Assembly: GCA_028280945.1 (NCBI GenBank)
Contig: JANQKV010000055.1
Span: forward strand, 1 to 64,000
Length of the DNA stretch: 64,000 nt
Origin: Opitutaceae bacterium
GTDB taxonomy: Bacteria > Verrucomicrobiota > Verrucomicrobiia > Opitutales > Opitutaceae
Direction: 5' to 3'
Within the stretch, counting starts at the first letter, position 1; the number at the start of each line of letters is the position of its first letter. The notes beneath the pieces are model-generated. The model made no database searches. It was not told where the DNA came from and worked only from the letters and a program-made list of their open reading frames with translations. The position numbers were made by a program, and so were the translations under genes. This document shows, in pieces, positions 43,070 to 50,456 of this stretch.

Positions 43070-43900
43070 GTGCCCCCTGAACGTTTCGACACCTCCCGGC
43101 CATTTATCGTTCTCGGGCTGGTTGTGCTCATCTGGCTGTTGGTGCCGGCGATCATAAAACGTTGGACGCAGGTGGGATTCTACGAATTGCAGGCTCCCGT
43201 CGAAGTCTCAGCGTCCTACGTCCGTGAGTTGCAGGATTACTGGGCTTGGCGAACCCGGTCCAAGACGGAGATCTACTCGGCTTACCAGGACCTCGCCGGG
43301 GTGGCGGCGCAATATGCCCACGCTGCGGAGGAAAACGCGACCTTGCGACGGGAGATCGAAAGATTGGAGAATCTCCTCCGGCTACCGACGTTTGACCGCT
43401 ATCGCACCGAAGCTGCCCGGGTGGTCAGCCGCGACCTCAACGCTTGGTGGCAGCAGTTGGTCATCCGCAAAGGATTGAACCACGGCATCACGGAAGGCTC
43501 CCCGGTGATCTTTTCCGGAGGGGTCGTCGGGCGCGTCTCTGAAGTGCACCTGAACACGTCGGTGGTCGATATGATCAGCAGCCCGCGCGTGCGGCTGGCC
43601 GCGTCCTTCGAGGGCGATGATCGGCCGGTAAGTTACCAGGGAGGGATCAACCCTCCCCTTTCCCGGCCCGAAGCCACGGTGGAGTTTGTCCCGCTTGACC
43701 TCTACGCCGATGCCACGGAGCCCAAGGCCCTGATTACCTCCGGTCTCGGCGGTGTCTTCCCGCGGGGATTGCGCCTCGGCACCGTGATCCTGCTGGAACC
43801 AAGTCCCGATGGGCTTTTTAAAACCGGCGAGGTCTGGCTTGACCCGCGTTTGAACAAACTGACCGAGGTCGCAGTCTTGGTGCCTCTGGAGCCATTGTGA
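43070..43900 (+). CDS. mreC: Rod-shape determining protein MreC
   Basis: Bitopic inner-membrane protein of 276 aa that links MreB to the wall synthases in the periplasm. One N-terminal TM (FIVLGLVVLIWLLVPAIIK), then a coiled coil (YAHAAEENATLRREIERLEN), and the MreC beta domains: VVSRDLNAWWQQLVIRKGLN, then GSPVIFSGGVVGRVSEVHLN and LGGVFPRGLRLGTVI. Start is GTG 43070. The stop overlaps the GTG of mreD (GTGA). Confidence 0.94.
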   Translation: MPPERFDTSRPFIVLGLVVLIWLLVPAIIKRWTQVGFYELQAPVEVSASYVRELQDYWAWRTRSKTEIYSAYQDLAGVAAQYAHAAEENATLRREIERLENLLRLPTFDRYRTEAARVVSRDLNAWWQQLVIRKGLNHGITEGSPVIFSGGVVGRVSEVHLNTSVVDMISSPRVRLAASFEGDDRPVSYQGGINPPLSRPEATVEFVPLDLYADATEPKALITSGLGGVFPRGLRLGTVILLEPSPDGLFKTGEVWLDPRLNKLTEVAVLVPLEPL

Positions 43901-44439
43901 AACTGACCGACAGCCAGCGCCGCCTTATTGTGATCCTCGCCACGGGTTGGGTCCTGCTGTGGCTCTCCCGGCAGGCAAACCACCTGCTGGCCCCGGTCGG
44001 GATTTCACTTTGGCTGACGAGTTTGCTCATCACCCTGCCGGCGCTGCGTCTCAACTTCCGCACCGGGTTGGTCGGCAGCTTTGTGCTCGGACTGGCCATG
44101 GACGCCTGGTCGCCCGTGCCGTTTGGCACCCACGCCATTCTATTGGCTTTCGCCCATGTTGTTGTTTTTCGGATACGAAACCGCATCGAAACCACCGAGG
44201 TCACCATCGCGGTGATCGTCGCGTTGATCACAAACCTCGCGCTCTTTGTGGCGCTGACGATGTTGATCCTCAGCCACCCCGGCGGAGTGATGGTTTCCAG
44301 TCTGCGCCTGCTGACGGATCTCGTCGTATCCCAGATTACCCTCGCGCTGATCGCCCCTTGGTTCTTCGCGTTGCAAGAGCGGGGTCTGGAATTGATCTTT
44401 CGGGTGCCGTGGTTGACCGCCCGCACCCGCATTGGCTGA
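43897..44439 (+). CDS. mreD: Rod-shape determining protein MreD
   Basis: Polytopic inner-membrane protein of 180 aa. About five hydrophobic helices are visible, among them LIVILATGWVLLWLSR, LWLTSLLITLPALRLN and ITLALIAPWFFALQE. GLAMDAWSPVPFGTHAILLA is the characteristic D..S..P.G motif of MreD. Start GTG overlaps the mreC stop by 4 bp, so translation is coupled. Confidence 0.9.
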   Translation: MKLTDSQRRLIVILATGWVLLWLSRQANHLLAPVGISLWLTSLLITLPALRLNFRTGLVGSFVLGLAMDAWSPVPFGTHAILLAFAHVVVFRIRNRIETTEVTIAVIVALITNLALFVALTMLILSHPGGVMVSSLRLLTDLVVSQITLALIAPWFFALQERGLELIFRVPWLTARTRIG

Positions 44440-44442
44440 GCC

Positions 44443-46422
44443 ATGGCAAATCCGCTCACTTCCACCGCCACCGGCCAAGGCATTCGGGCAAGCAATCCCC
44501 GCCTGCAGTTTTTTTATCTGCCCCTCATCCTCGGCGGCATCGCCCTCGCGCTCGGGTTGGTCTACCAGCAGCTCTTCCGATCGGATCTGGCCCGGGAGAA
44601 AGAGGAGGTGCAAAGCCAGCGTCGCATCATCGTGCCCGGGCCGCGCGGCAACATCTACGATCGGGACGGCCATATCCTCGTCGGCAACCGACCGCGCTTT
44701 GCCGTGATCCTGAATTTGGACGAACTCAGCTCCGAGTTTTTCCGTGAATACATCGAAATTCGCAAAGCCTACCGCGAGAACGACGACATCGATTTGCCAA
44801 CGGCAACGGAGATGCGGCAGATCGCTCGCTTCAGCGTCGTGCAGCGCTACCTCGACCGCGTTGATCGCGCCTTGGATCGGAAAACCGAGCTCGATGCCCG
44901 CAAACTCAACCGCCACTTTAACGCCCAGCGGCTCCTGCCTTACGCGCTGATCGAGGATCTGTCGGGAGATGAATACGCCCGGCTACTGGAACAGCTTCCG
45001 GTAAATTCCCCCCTCCAAGTCTACACGACCAGCACGCGCTACTATCCGCATGGCGCGACGGCCGCCCACGCCCTCGGTTACGTTTCCAGCAATACCGACA
45101 TTGATATCGACGCTGACTTCCCCGGCGGAGACCTGATGACCTTCAAAATGGCCGGCGCCCAGGGCCGCAACGGCCTGGAGCGCCGCTACGAGCAACACCT
45201 CCAAGGTGAGGCCGGCGGCACAATCTACCGCGTCGACCCCGGGGGCTATCGGGTGGAATCGTTGCTCCGCCGCCAACCCGTGCAGGGTGACAACCTGATC
45301 ACCAGCCTCGACCTCGATCTGCAACTTGCAGCGGAGTCGCGAATGCGGGACTACGAAATGGCCGGTGCGGCCGTCGCCCTCGATGTCAACACCGGCGAAG
45401 TCCTGGTGATGGCCAGCATTCCGGACTACGACTTGAACGATTTCTCCCCCCGGCTAAGCCAACGGGTTGCCAATGACATCAACGAGCGTGGTGCCTGGCT
45501 CAACCGCCCGATTCAGGGCCTCTATCCGCCCGGCTCGGCCTTCAAGGTTTTGGTCACCCTCGCGGGACTGCGGTCCGGGGCCATCAGTCCCGAAACCACG
45601 ACGCGTTGCGGCGGCTACTACCGCGTTGGAAACCGCCTGTTCCCGTGTCACGACGGGCATGCCCATGGGGAAATCCCGTTGCGCACCGCCATCGCAAAGA
45701 GCTGCAACGTGTTCTACTACGAGCACGGCCTGGAGATCACTGCCGACGTGATTGCCCGGGAGGCCCGGCGGCTGGGATTCGGGGAACGCACGGGCATTGA
45801 CCTGCCGCACGAAAGTGGTCGCACCCTGGTTCCCGACCCGGCGTGGAAACGTGAACGCTTTGGCTCCGGTTGGGTGCCGGGGGACACCGCCAACTTTTCC
45901 ATCGGCCAAGGCTACATGCTGGTCACCCCGCTGCAGATGGCGACATTCACCGCATCGCTCGCCCGCGGCCAAACCACCACCATCCCTTATCTGATCCACG
46001 ATCCCAACCGCCCGGTGCAACAGACACCACTCCTCGAGCTGTCGCCCGGAGACTACGCCGCGGTCATGGAAGGCATGGAGGAGGTCACCATTTCCGGAAC
46101 CGCACGCACATCGTTCACCACGATTCCTTCCATGCGCATTCCCGGCCTGCGCGTGGCCGGTAAAACCGGCACCGCTCAAAAACGCACGCCGGAAGGCACC
46201 GTTAACTTTGCGTGGTTCATTGCGTTCGCCCCCATCGAACAGCCCCAGGTTGCCATCGCGGTCATGATCGAGGGGGATACTCCCGGAGAAGAGACCGGGG
46301 GAGGCACGTTTGCGGCGCCCGTGGCGCGTGACATCCTCCGGGTCTGGGCCGAGAAACATCCCGAGCTCATCCCCGAGCCCCCGCCCCCACCCGAAGAAGC
46401 TGAACAAGTCGCACTAAACTGA
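44443..46422 (+). CDS. mrdA: Penicillin-binding protein 2 (rod-shape transpeptidase)
   Basis: Class B PBP of 659 aa that cross-links peptidoglycan during elongation. N-terminal TM: LQFFYLPLILGGIALALGL. The pedestal domain has GPRGNIYDRDGHILVGNRPR. The transpeptidase domain carries SxxK in YPPGSAFKVLVT, SxN in KSCNVFYYEHG, and KTGT in VAGKTGTAQKRT. The end is Pro-rich (EPPPPPEEAEQ). It completes the mre operon 3 bp after mreD. The usual partner gene rodA is not next; instead the convergent epimerase gene overlaps its end by 9 bp. Confidence 0.95.
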   Translation: MANPLTSTATGQGIRASNPRLQFFYLPLILGGIALALGLVYQQLFRSDLAREKEEVQSQRRIIVPGPRGNIYDRDGHILVGNRPRFAVILNLDELSSEFFREYIEIRKAYRENDDIDLPTATEMRQIARFSVVQRYLDRVDRALDRKTELDARKLNRHFNAQRLLPYALIEDLSGDEYARLLEQLPVNSPLQVYTTSTRYYPHGATAAHALGYVSSNTDIDIDADFPGGDLMTFKMAGAQGRNGLERRYEQHLQGEAGGTIYRVDPGGYRVESLLRRQPVQGDNLITSLDLDLQLAAESRMRDYEMAGAAVALDVNTGEVLVMASIPDYDLNDFSPRLSQRVANDINERGAWLNRPIQGLYPPGSAFKVLVTLAGLRSGAISPETTTRCGGYYRVGNRLFPCHDGHAHGEIPLRTAIAKSCNVFYYEHGLEITADVIAREARRLGFGERTGIDLPHESGRTLVPDPAWKRERFGSGWVPGDTANFSIGQGYMLVTPLQMATFTASLARGQTTTIPYLIHDPNRPVQQTPLLELSPGDYAAVMEGMEEVTISGTARTSFTTIPSMRIPGLRVAGKTGTAQKRTPEGTVNFAWFIAFAPIEQPQVAIAVMIEGDTPGEETGGGTFAAPVARDILRVWAEKHPELIPEPPPPPEEAEQVALN

Positions 46423-47643
46423 AGCTGCGGTTGGCGTCGCCCCCAGTGCGTTGAGTCTGCTGATGGCTTCAAGGGCAGCGCGCGAATTGTGGTAGGGACA
46501 CTTCCAAAAACCCGCTTTCTCGAACGTCGTGATCACCTCACCCTGCCGGGTCACCCCGCGAAACCACTCACCACCCACCGGATCGATGATTTTGGTTTCG
46601 ATAAAGTCCCACAACTTGAGCGCGGCATCCAGATGATGCTCTTCGCCGGATAGCTGGGCCGCGTTGAGGAATCCCACCATCGCCTCGGCCTGTGGCCACC
46701 ACTCTTTGACATCATCCCGAATTCCGTCAGGCCCGCCTTCATTGAACACGGCGCCGTCGGCATCGAGTCCTTCAGCCAGCGTGACATCGGCGATTTTTAA
46801 CACCACCGACAGGAGGCGGTGTTTGAGCTCAGGATCATTCACCGCCATGCCGGCCTCCCACAGCAACCAGCTCGCCTCGATGTCGTGACCATACGAATAC
46901 GCATCCGACGTGGGGCTCCAGTCGCGGGCGAAAAACAAGCCGAGATGAAACGTGTCCGCGTCGACAACCCGATCGAGCATCGTTTCGACAAGACGGCGGA
47001 GGGCATCCCGCACGCGCGCATCAGGCCATATCCGCAGAAGGTTGGTGTAGGCCTCCATCACATGCAGCAGCGTGTTCTGCGATTTGGGATCGTTTTGGTC
47101 CACTTCGCTCAACCGCATGTCTTCAATCGGCGACCAATCCCGCGCAAAAGCTTCAAGATATCCGCCGTGGTCGGGATCGCTCCCTCGCTTTTCGACCAAG
47201 TCAAACAACTCCTGGGCGCGGGTGAGCGCGGCATCATTGCCGGTCGCCCAATGAAACTCGCTCAACGCATAGATCGCGAAGGCCTGGCCATATACCTGTT
47301 TGCGATCACGCTTCCATGAACCATCGGGATGGACCGACCAAACGTAGCCCCCCTGGTCCGCATCCCAGAAGCGCTCTTCAAGGTCACGATAGGCCAGCTC
47401 CGCCATGCGCAAATACTCCGGCTCCGAAAAAACCCGATACGCCGCCGAGTAGGTCCACAGGATCCGGGACGTAAGCAGACTCCCCCGCGGCTGCGAGTCG
47501 TCCACCTCTCCCTCGTGCGTAAGTTTGGCATAAAAGGTCTGCTGCTCCTGGTTCACCATCCGTTTCACCCAAAATGGGAGCACGTTTTCCCGTAGGTCGG
47601 CTTCGATCCGATCGCGATAATCAGCAAGACGGTTGGGGTCCAT
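46414..47643 (-). CDS. Cellobiose 2-epimerase (AGE family)
   Basis: Isomerises the reducing-end glucose of cellobiose to mannose, as in mannan or beta-glucan breakdown; about 409 aa, cytosolic. (alpha/alpha)6-barrel landmarks: RILWTYSAAYRVF, RDLEERFWDADQGGYVWSV, QVYGQAFAIYALSEFHWATG, NTLLHVMEAYTNLLRIW with catalytic-region His, YSYGHDIEASWLLWEA, and WWPQAEAMVGFLNA. The terminal GFWKCPYHNSRAALE is typical. ATG 47643 (MDPNRLADYRDRIEADL) is preferred over ATG 47691. It is downstream of the CE7 esterase, probably co-transcribed. Confidence 0.9.
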   Translation of the reverse strand: MDPNRLADYRDRIEADLRENVLPFWVKRMVNQEQQTFYAKLTHEGEVDDSQPRGSLLTSRILWTYSAAYRVFSEPEYLRMAELAYRDLEERFWDADQGGYVWSVHPDGSWKRDRKQVYGQAFAIYALSEFHWATGNDAALTRAQELFDLVEKRGSDPDHGGYLEAFARDWSPIEDMRLSEVDQNDPKSQNTLLHVMEAYTNLLRIWPDARVRDALRRLVETMLDRVVDADTFHLGLFFARDWSPTSDAYSYGHDIEASWLLWEAGMAVNDPELKHRLLSVVLKIADVTLAEGLDADGAVFNEGGPDGIRDDVKEWWPQAEAMVGFLNAAQLSGEEHHLDAALKLWDFIETKIIDPVGGEWFRGVTRQGEVITTFEKAGFWKCPYHNSRAALEAISRLNALGATPTAASV

Positions 47644-47744
47644 GTCCCCATGCAACGGTGGTCCGGCCTCCGAATCAGCGCCAAAGCGCACCTGGTCTGC
47701 TGAATGTGAATCAGGTCGACGCGAAGATCCTCGAATCCGCCGGC

Positions 47745-48710
47745 CTAGAGCCCCTGCAGGAACGCAAAACTGAGGTCGTCCTCATCGGGCAGACCCTCGT
47801 GCCCATAATCGGGATAGAGCTTCATCGACTTGGGCCCGCCCAACTTGTTGTAGGCGGCAAACTGGGAACTCGGCGGACAGATCTGGTCCATCAGACCGGT
47901 AAACATCAGCACCTCCGCCCGAATCCGCGGGGCCAGGTGCTGCACGTCGATGTAGCCCAACTTGGTGAAGATCTCATGGGCGCGCTCATGCCGCGGATCG
48001 AATCGGCGCAGGAAGTAGCGCAGCTCCTCGTAAGCATCCTTGGCCAAGTCCATTTCCCACACCCGTTGGTAATCGCACAGAAACGGAAACACGGACGAAG
48101 TGCGTTTTATCTCCGGCACCAGGGCCGCACATGCCAAAGCCAGCGCCCCGCCCTGGGATCCCCCCATCGAACCCATCCGTTCAGCATCCACCTCCGCGAA
48201 TCCCATCACGATTCTGGCCAGCAAAGTGGTGTCCAAAAAGATCGATCGATAAAGCAACTTGGTCGGATCCGGATCATCTAATCCCCGCACAATTGCCCCT
48301 CGCAATGTCGTGCCGCGAACACCTCCGACATCTTCCGAACGCCCGCCCTGCCCGCGACAGTCCAGCGCCGCCATCGCAAAACCGGCACTCGCGTAGCCCG
48401 CCAGCTCCATCCAGTCGCCGCTGTAGTGTGAATACCCATGAAACCGCAGCACCGCGGGAAGCAATCCCTGCACCTTCCGCGGCCGTACATACTTGGCATA
48501 TACCCGCGCCCCGCCCACACCGGTAAACCACAAGTCAAACCCCTCCACGGTGGGATGATTCATCGCATCGTTGGGCACCAGTTCGACCCGCGGGTCCAGG
48601 TCCTCGAGTTCGGCAATCGCCGCATCCCAATAGGCGTCAAAATCGGCCGGACGCGGATTCGTGCCGGTGTAGTGCTCCAGTTCAGACAAAGGTAGATCGA
48701 AGGCTGGCAT
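47745..48710 (-). CDS. Acetyl xylan esterase / cephalosporin C deacetylase family (CE7)
   Basis: Alpha/beta hydrolase of 321 aa that deacetylates xylo-oligosaccharides or similar acetylated sugars. N-terminus PLSELEHYTGTNPRPADFDA is characteristic of CE7. RFHGYSHYSGDWMEL (oxyanion region), DCRGQGGRSED (RGQ motif), nucleophile Ser in MGSMGGSQGGALALA, Asp in FTGLMDQICPPSSQF, and His in YPDYGHEGLP complete the triad. No signal peptide, so cytosolic. It pairs with the cellobiose epimerase gene. Confidence 0.93.
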   Translation of the reverse strand: MPAFDLPLSELEHYTGTNPRPADFDAYWDAAIAELEDLDPRVELVPNDAMNHPTVEGFDLWFTGVGGARVYAKYVRPRKVQGLLPAVLRFHGYSHYSGDWMELAGYASAGFAMAALDCRGQGGRSEDVGGVRGTTLRGAIVRGLDDPDPTKLLYRSIFLDTTLLARIVMGFAEVDAERMGSMGGSQGGALALACAALVPEIKRTSSVFPFLCDYQRVWEMDLAKDAYEELRYFLRRFDPRHERAHEIFTKLGYIDVQHLAPRIRAEVLMFTGLMDQICPPSSQFAAYNKLGGPKSMKLYPDYGHEGLPDEDDLSFAFLQGL

Positions 48711-48773
48711 AACAAAATTGAACTACACCGCTCTCTCCAAACACTGCCATTTCAATTTCAACCGATCCCACGC

Positions 48774-49669
48774 ATGCGCTCATTATTCACTGTTTTTGTC
48801 CTCCTCGGAGCCTTGATTGCTTCCGCTGAACCCAAGCCGGCTGCCCTCGTCTTCCAATCCGATTTCGGTGAAAAAGATGGCGCCGTCGCCTCCATGCGCG
48901 GGGTCGCCTACGGCGTGTCGCCCGGCCTGCCCATGTTTGATCTCACCCACGAAATCCCGACCTTCGACATCTGGGCCGCCGCCTATCGCCTCAACCAAGT
49001 CGCCAGCTATTGGCCGGCCGGCACGGTGTTCGTGTCCGTCGTTGATCCCGGCGTCGGCACGGACCGCAAATCCGTCGTCCTGCAAACCGAGTCCGGCCAC
49101 TACTTCGTGACCCCGGACAACGGTACCCTCACCCTGGTCGCCGATGAGCTCGGGGTTGCCGCCGTCCGTGAAATCGATGAGGCGGTCAACCGCCTCAAAG
49201 ACTCTGAAAAATCCTACACCTTCCACGGCGCGACGTCTACGCCTACACCGGTGCGCGCCTCGCCGCCGGCGTGATCTCCTTCGCTGAAGTGGGCCGCGAA
49301 CTCGAACCGTCCGTCAAGCGCCTGCCCTACGCTCAACCGACTCGCGATGGCGAAGTCATCCTTGGCAACATCCCCATCCTCGACGTGCACTATGGCAACG
49401 TCTGGACCAACATTCCGCGGTCGCTCCTCATGACACTCAAGCCCAAGGTGCTGGAGGAGTTCATGGTCACCATTCGCCACGGCGAAGAGATCATCTACGC
49501 TCAGAGTATCCCTTTCGTGAATACGTTTGGCCAGGTTGAACTGGGGCAGCCGGTCATCTACATCAACGACCTGTTGAATGTCGCCTTCGCCCTTAACCAA
49601 GCCGACTTTGCCGCCGCGCACGGTGTCTCCAGCGGCCCCGACTGGAACGTAACCCTTTCGCGCCCCTAG
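48774..49669 (+). pseudogene. SAM hydrolase (DUF62) gene split by a frameshift
   Basis: SAM hydroxide adenosyltransferase/chlorinase-type family. Frame 1 (48774-49274) encodes a signal peptide (MRSLFTVFVLLGALIASAEP), then LVFQSDFGEKDGAVASMRGV, VFVSVVDPGVGTDRKSVV and YFVTPDNGTLTLVA, the SAM-binding signatures. Near 49226-49230 the frame is lost after SYTFHG. In the next frame the DNA reads RDVYAYTGARLAAGVISFAE, the expected continuation, and proceeds as the C-terminal domain (PYAQPTRDGEVILGNIPILD, then HYGNVWTNIPRSL) to 49669. One base is missing around CACGGCGCGACG. Both halves are otherwise intact, so it is a recent mutation, a sequencing error or, less likely, programmed frameshifting. The GNAT gene follows by 9 bp. 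Confidence 0.85.
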
Positions 49670-49678
49670 CCTGCGCCC

Positions 49679-50212
49679 ATGCTGATCAGAACCGCTGCTC
49701 TGGAAGACGAGGACTCCCTCCGCAACGTTTACCGTGCGGCGTTTGCGGCCGACCAGTGGGAGCCGATTGCCGCCTTGGCGGTGGATCTGCTCCGCGAAAC
49801 AACCGTCCCGGAGGTCATCAAGCTCATCGCGGAGCAGGACGGGCGGATTATCGGGCATGTGGCCTTCAGTCCCGTGAGTTTGGCGTCCACCGGCAACCCA
49901 CTGGGTTATATCCTCGCTCCGCTGGCGGTGGAACCGGCCGCGCAAAGATCAGGAGTGGGATCGAAACTCGTGCACGAAGGTCTACAGCAAATCACAGACT
50001 CGGCGGGCGGCATCGTGTTTGTTTACGGTGATCCCAACTACTATGGCCGTTTTGGGTTTGTGCCGGTCTCGCCCGAGCAACACCAGCCACCTTTCCCTCT
50101 CGAATTCCCCGATGGCTGGAACGCTTGGGACAGTCAAACCGGCCAGCCCCCTACAAGCGACTCGGGTCCAATCAGGTGCGTCGGATCGCTGAACAAACCC
50201 GAACTCTGGTAA
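49679..50212 (+). CDS. GNAT-family N-acetyltransferase
   Basis: Acetyl-CoA-dependent acetyltransferase of 177 aa. EDSLRNVYRAAFAADQWEPI is the N-terminal substrate region. The acetyl-CoA motif A is LGYILAPLAVEPAAQRSGVG, then SKLVHEGLQQI, and motif B is VFVYGDPNYYGRFGFVPV; together these match the YhbS-like subgroup. It ends 33 bp before the displaced lipoprotein gene end at 50246, which marks the left edge of the integrated block. Confidence 0.88.
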   Translation: MLIRTAALEDEDSLRNVYRAAFAADQWEPIAALAVDLLRETTVPEVIKLIAEQDGRIIGHVAFSPVSLASTGNPLGYILAPLAVEPAAQRSGVGSKLVHEGLQQITDSAGGIVFVYGDPNYYGRFGFVPVSPEQHQPPFPLEFPDGWNAWDSQTGQPPTSDSGPIRCVGSLNKPELW

Positions 50213-50245
50213 GCCTCGGAACAAGCCACCGGGCAGCGGTCGGAA

Positions 50246-50289
50246 TCAGAAGACACGGACAGTGGAGCGTTGGCCGGCATCGATGCCTG
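50246..50289 (-). pseudogene. Displaced 3' end of the lipoprotein gene (left scar)
   Basis: On the minus strand this reads GIDAGQRSTVRVF and stop, in the same frame as the end of the lipoprotein gene at 57472-58224. The last sense codons and stop are GTC CGT GTC TTC TGA, against GTG CGG GTT TTT TAG at the working end, so the protein end is conserved with synonymous codons. I interpret it as the original gene end, separated from its body by the 7.2-kb insertion. Confidence 0.8.
50259..50287. repeat. 29-bp direct repeat, left copy (attachment-site-like)
   Basis: Identical over 29 bp to 57485-57513 (begins ACAGTGGAGCGTTGGCC and ends ATGCC). It contains the perfect 12-bp palindrome GGCATCGATGCC at its right end (50276-50287). 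Identity stops on both sides, as expected for a recombination core. Confidence 0.85.
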
Positions 50290-50456
50290 CTGTCATAAAG
50301 TCGGCCCAACTACTACTCTGCCTCCAGTAATCAGTTTTTCACAGAGCGAGCAGGTTGAAAAACTTGCGATTAAAGTGAGCCAAGTTTTTTCAAGCACGCG
50401 TATCCCAGTCTCCAAGCACAATCCGGCCTACGTTTTTCCATTACTCAGGTGAGGAT
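50288..50456. other. Left end of the integrated block, no gene seen
   Basis: AT-richer leader to the glycosyltransferase gene. It has homopolymer T runs but no convincing ORF or promoter pair. Confidence 0.5.

Noticed and set aside
50259..50287. The 29-bp repeat as a dif site for XerCD
   Set aside because: It does not resemble the dif consensus with its two 11-bp arms and ATAATGTATATTATG-like centre.
50270..50452. 60-codon frame at the left edge of the integrated block
   Set aside because: It starts inside the repeat, has no ribosome-binding site and no similarity to a known protein.
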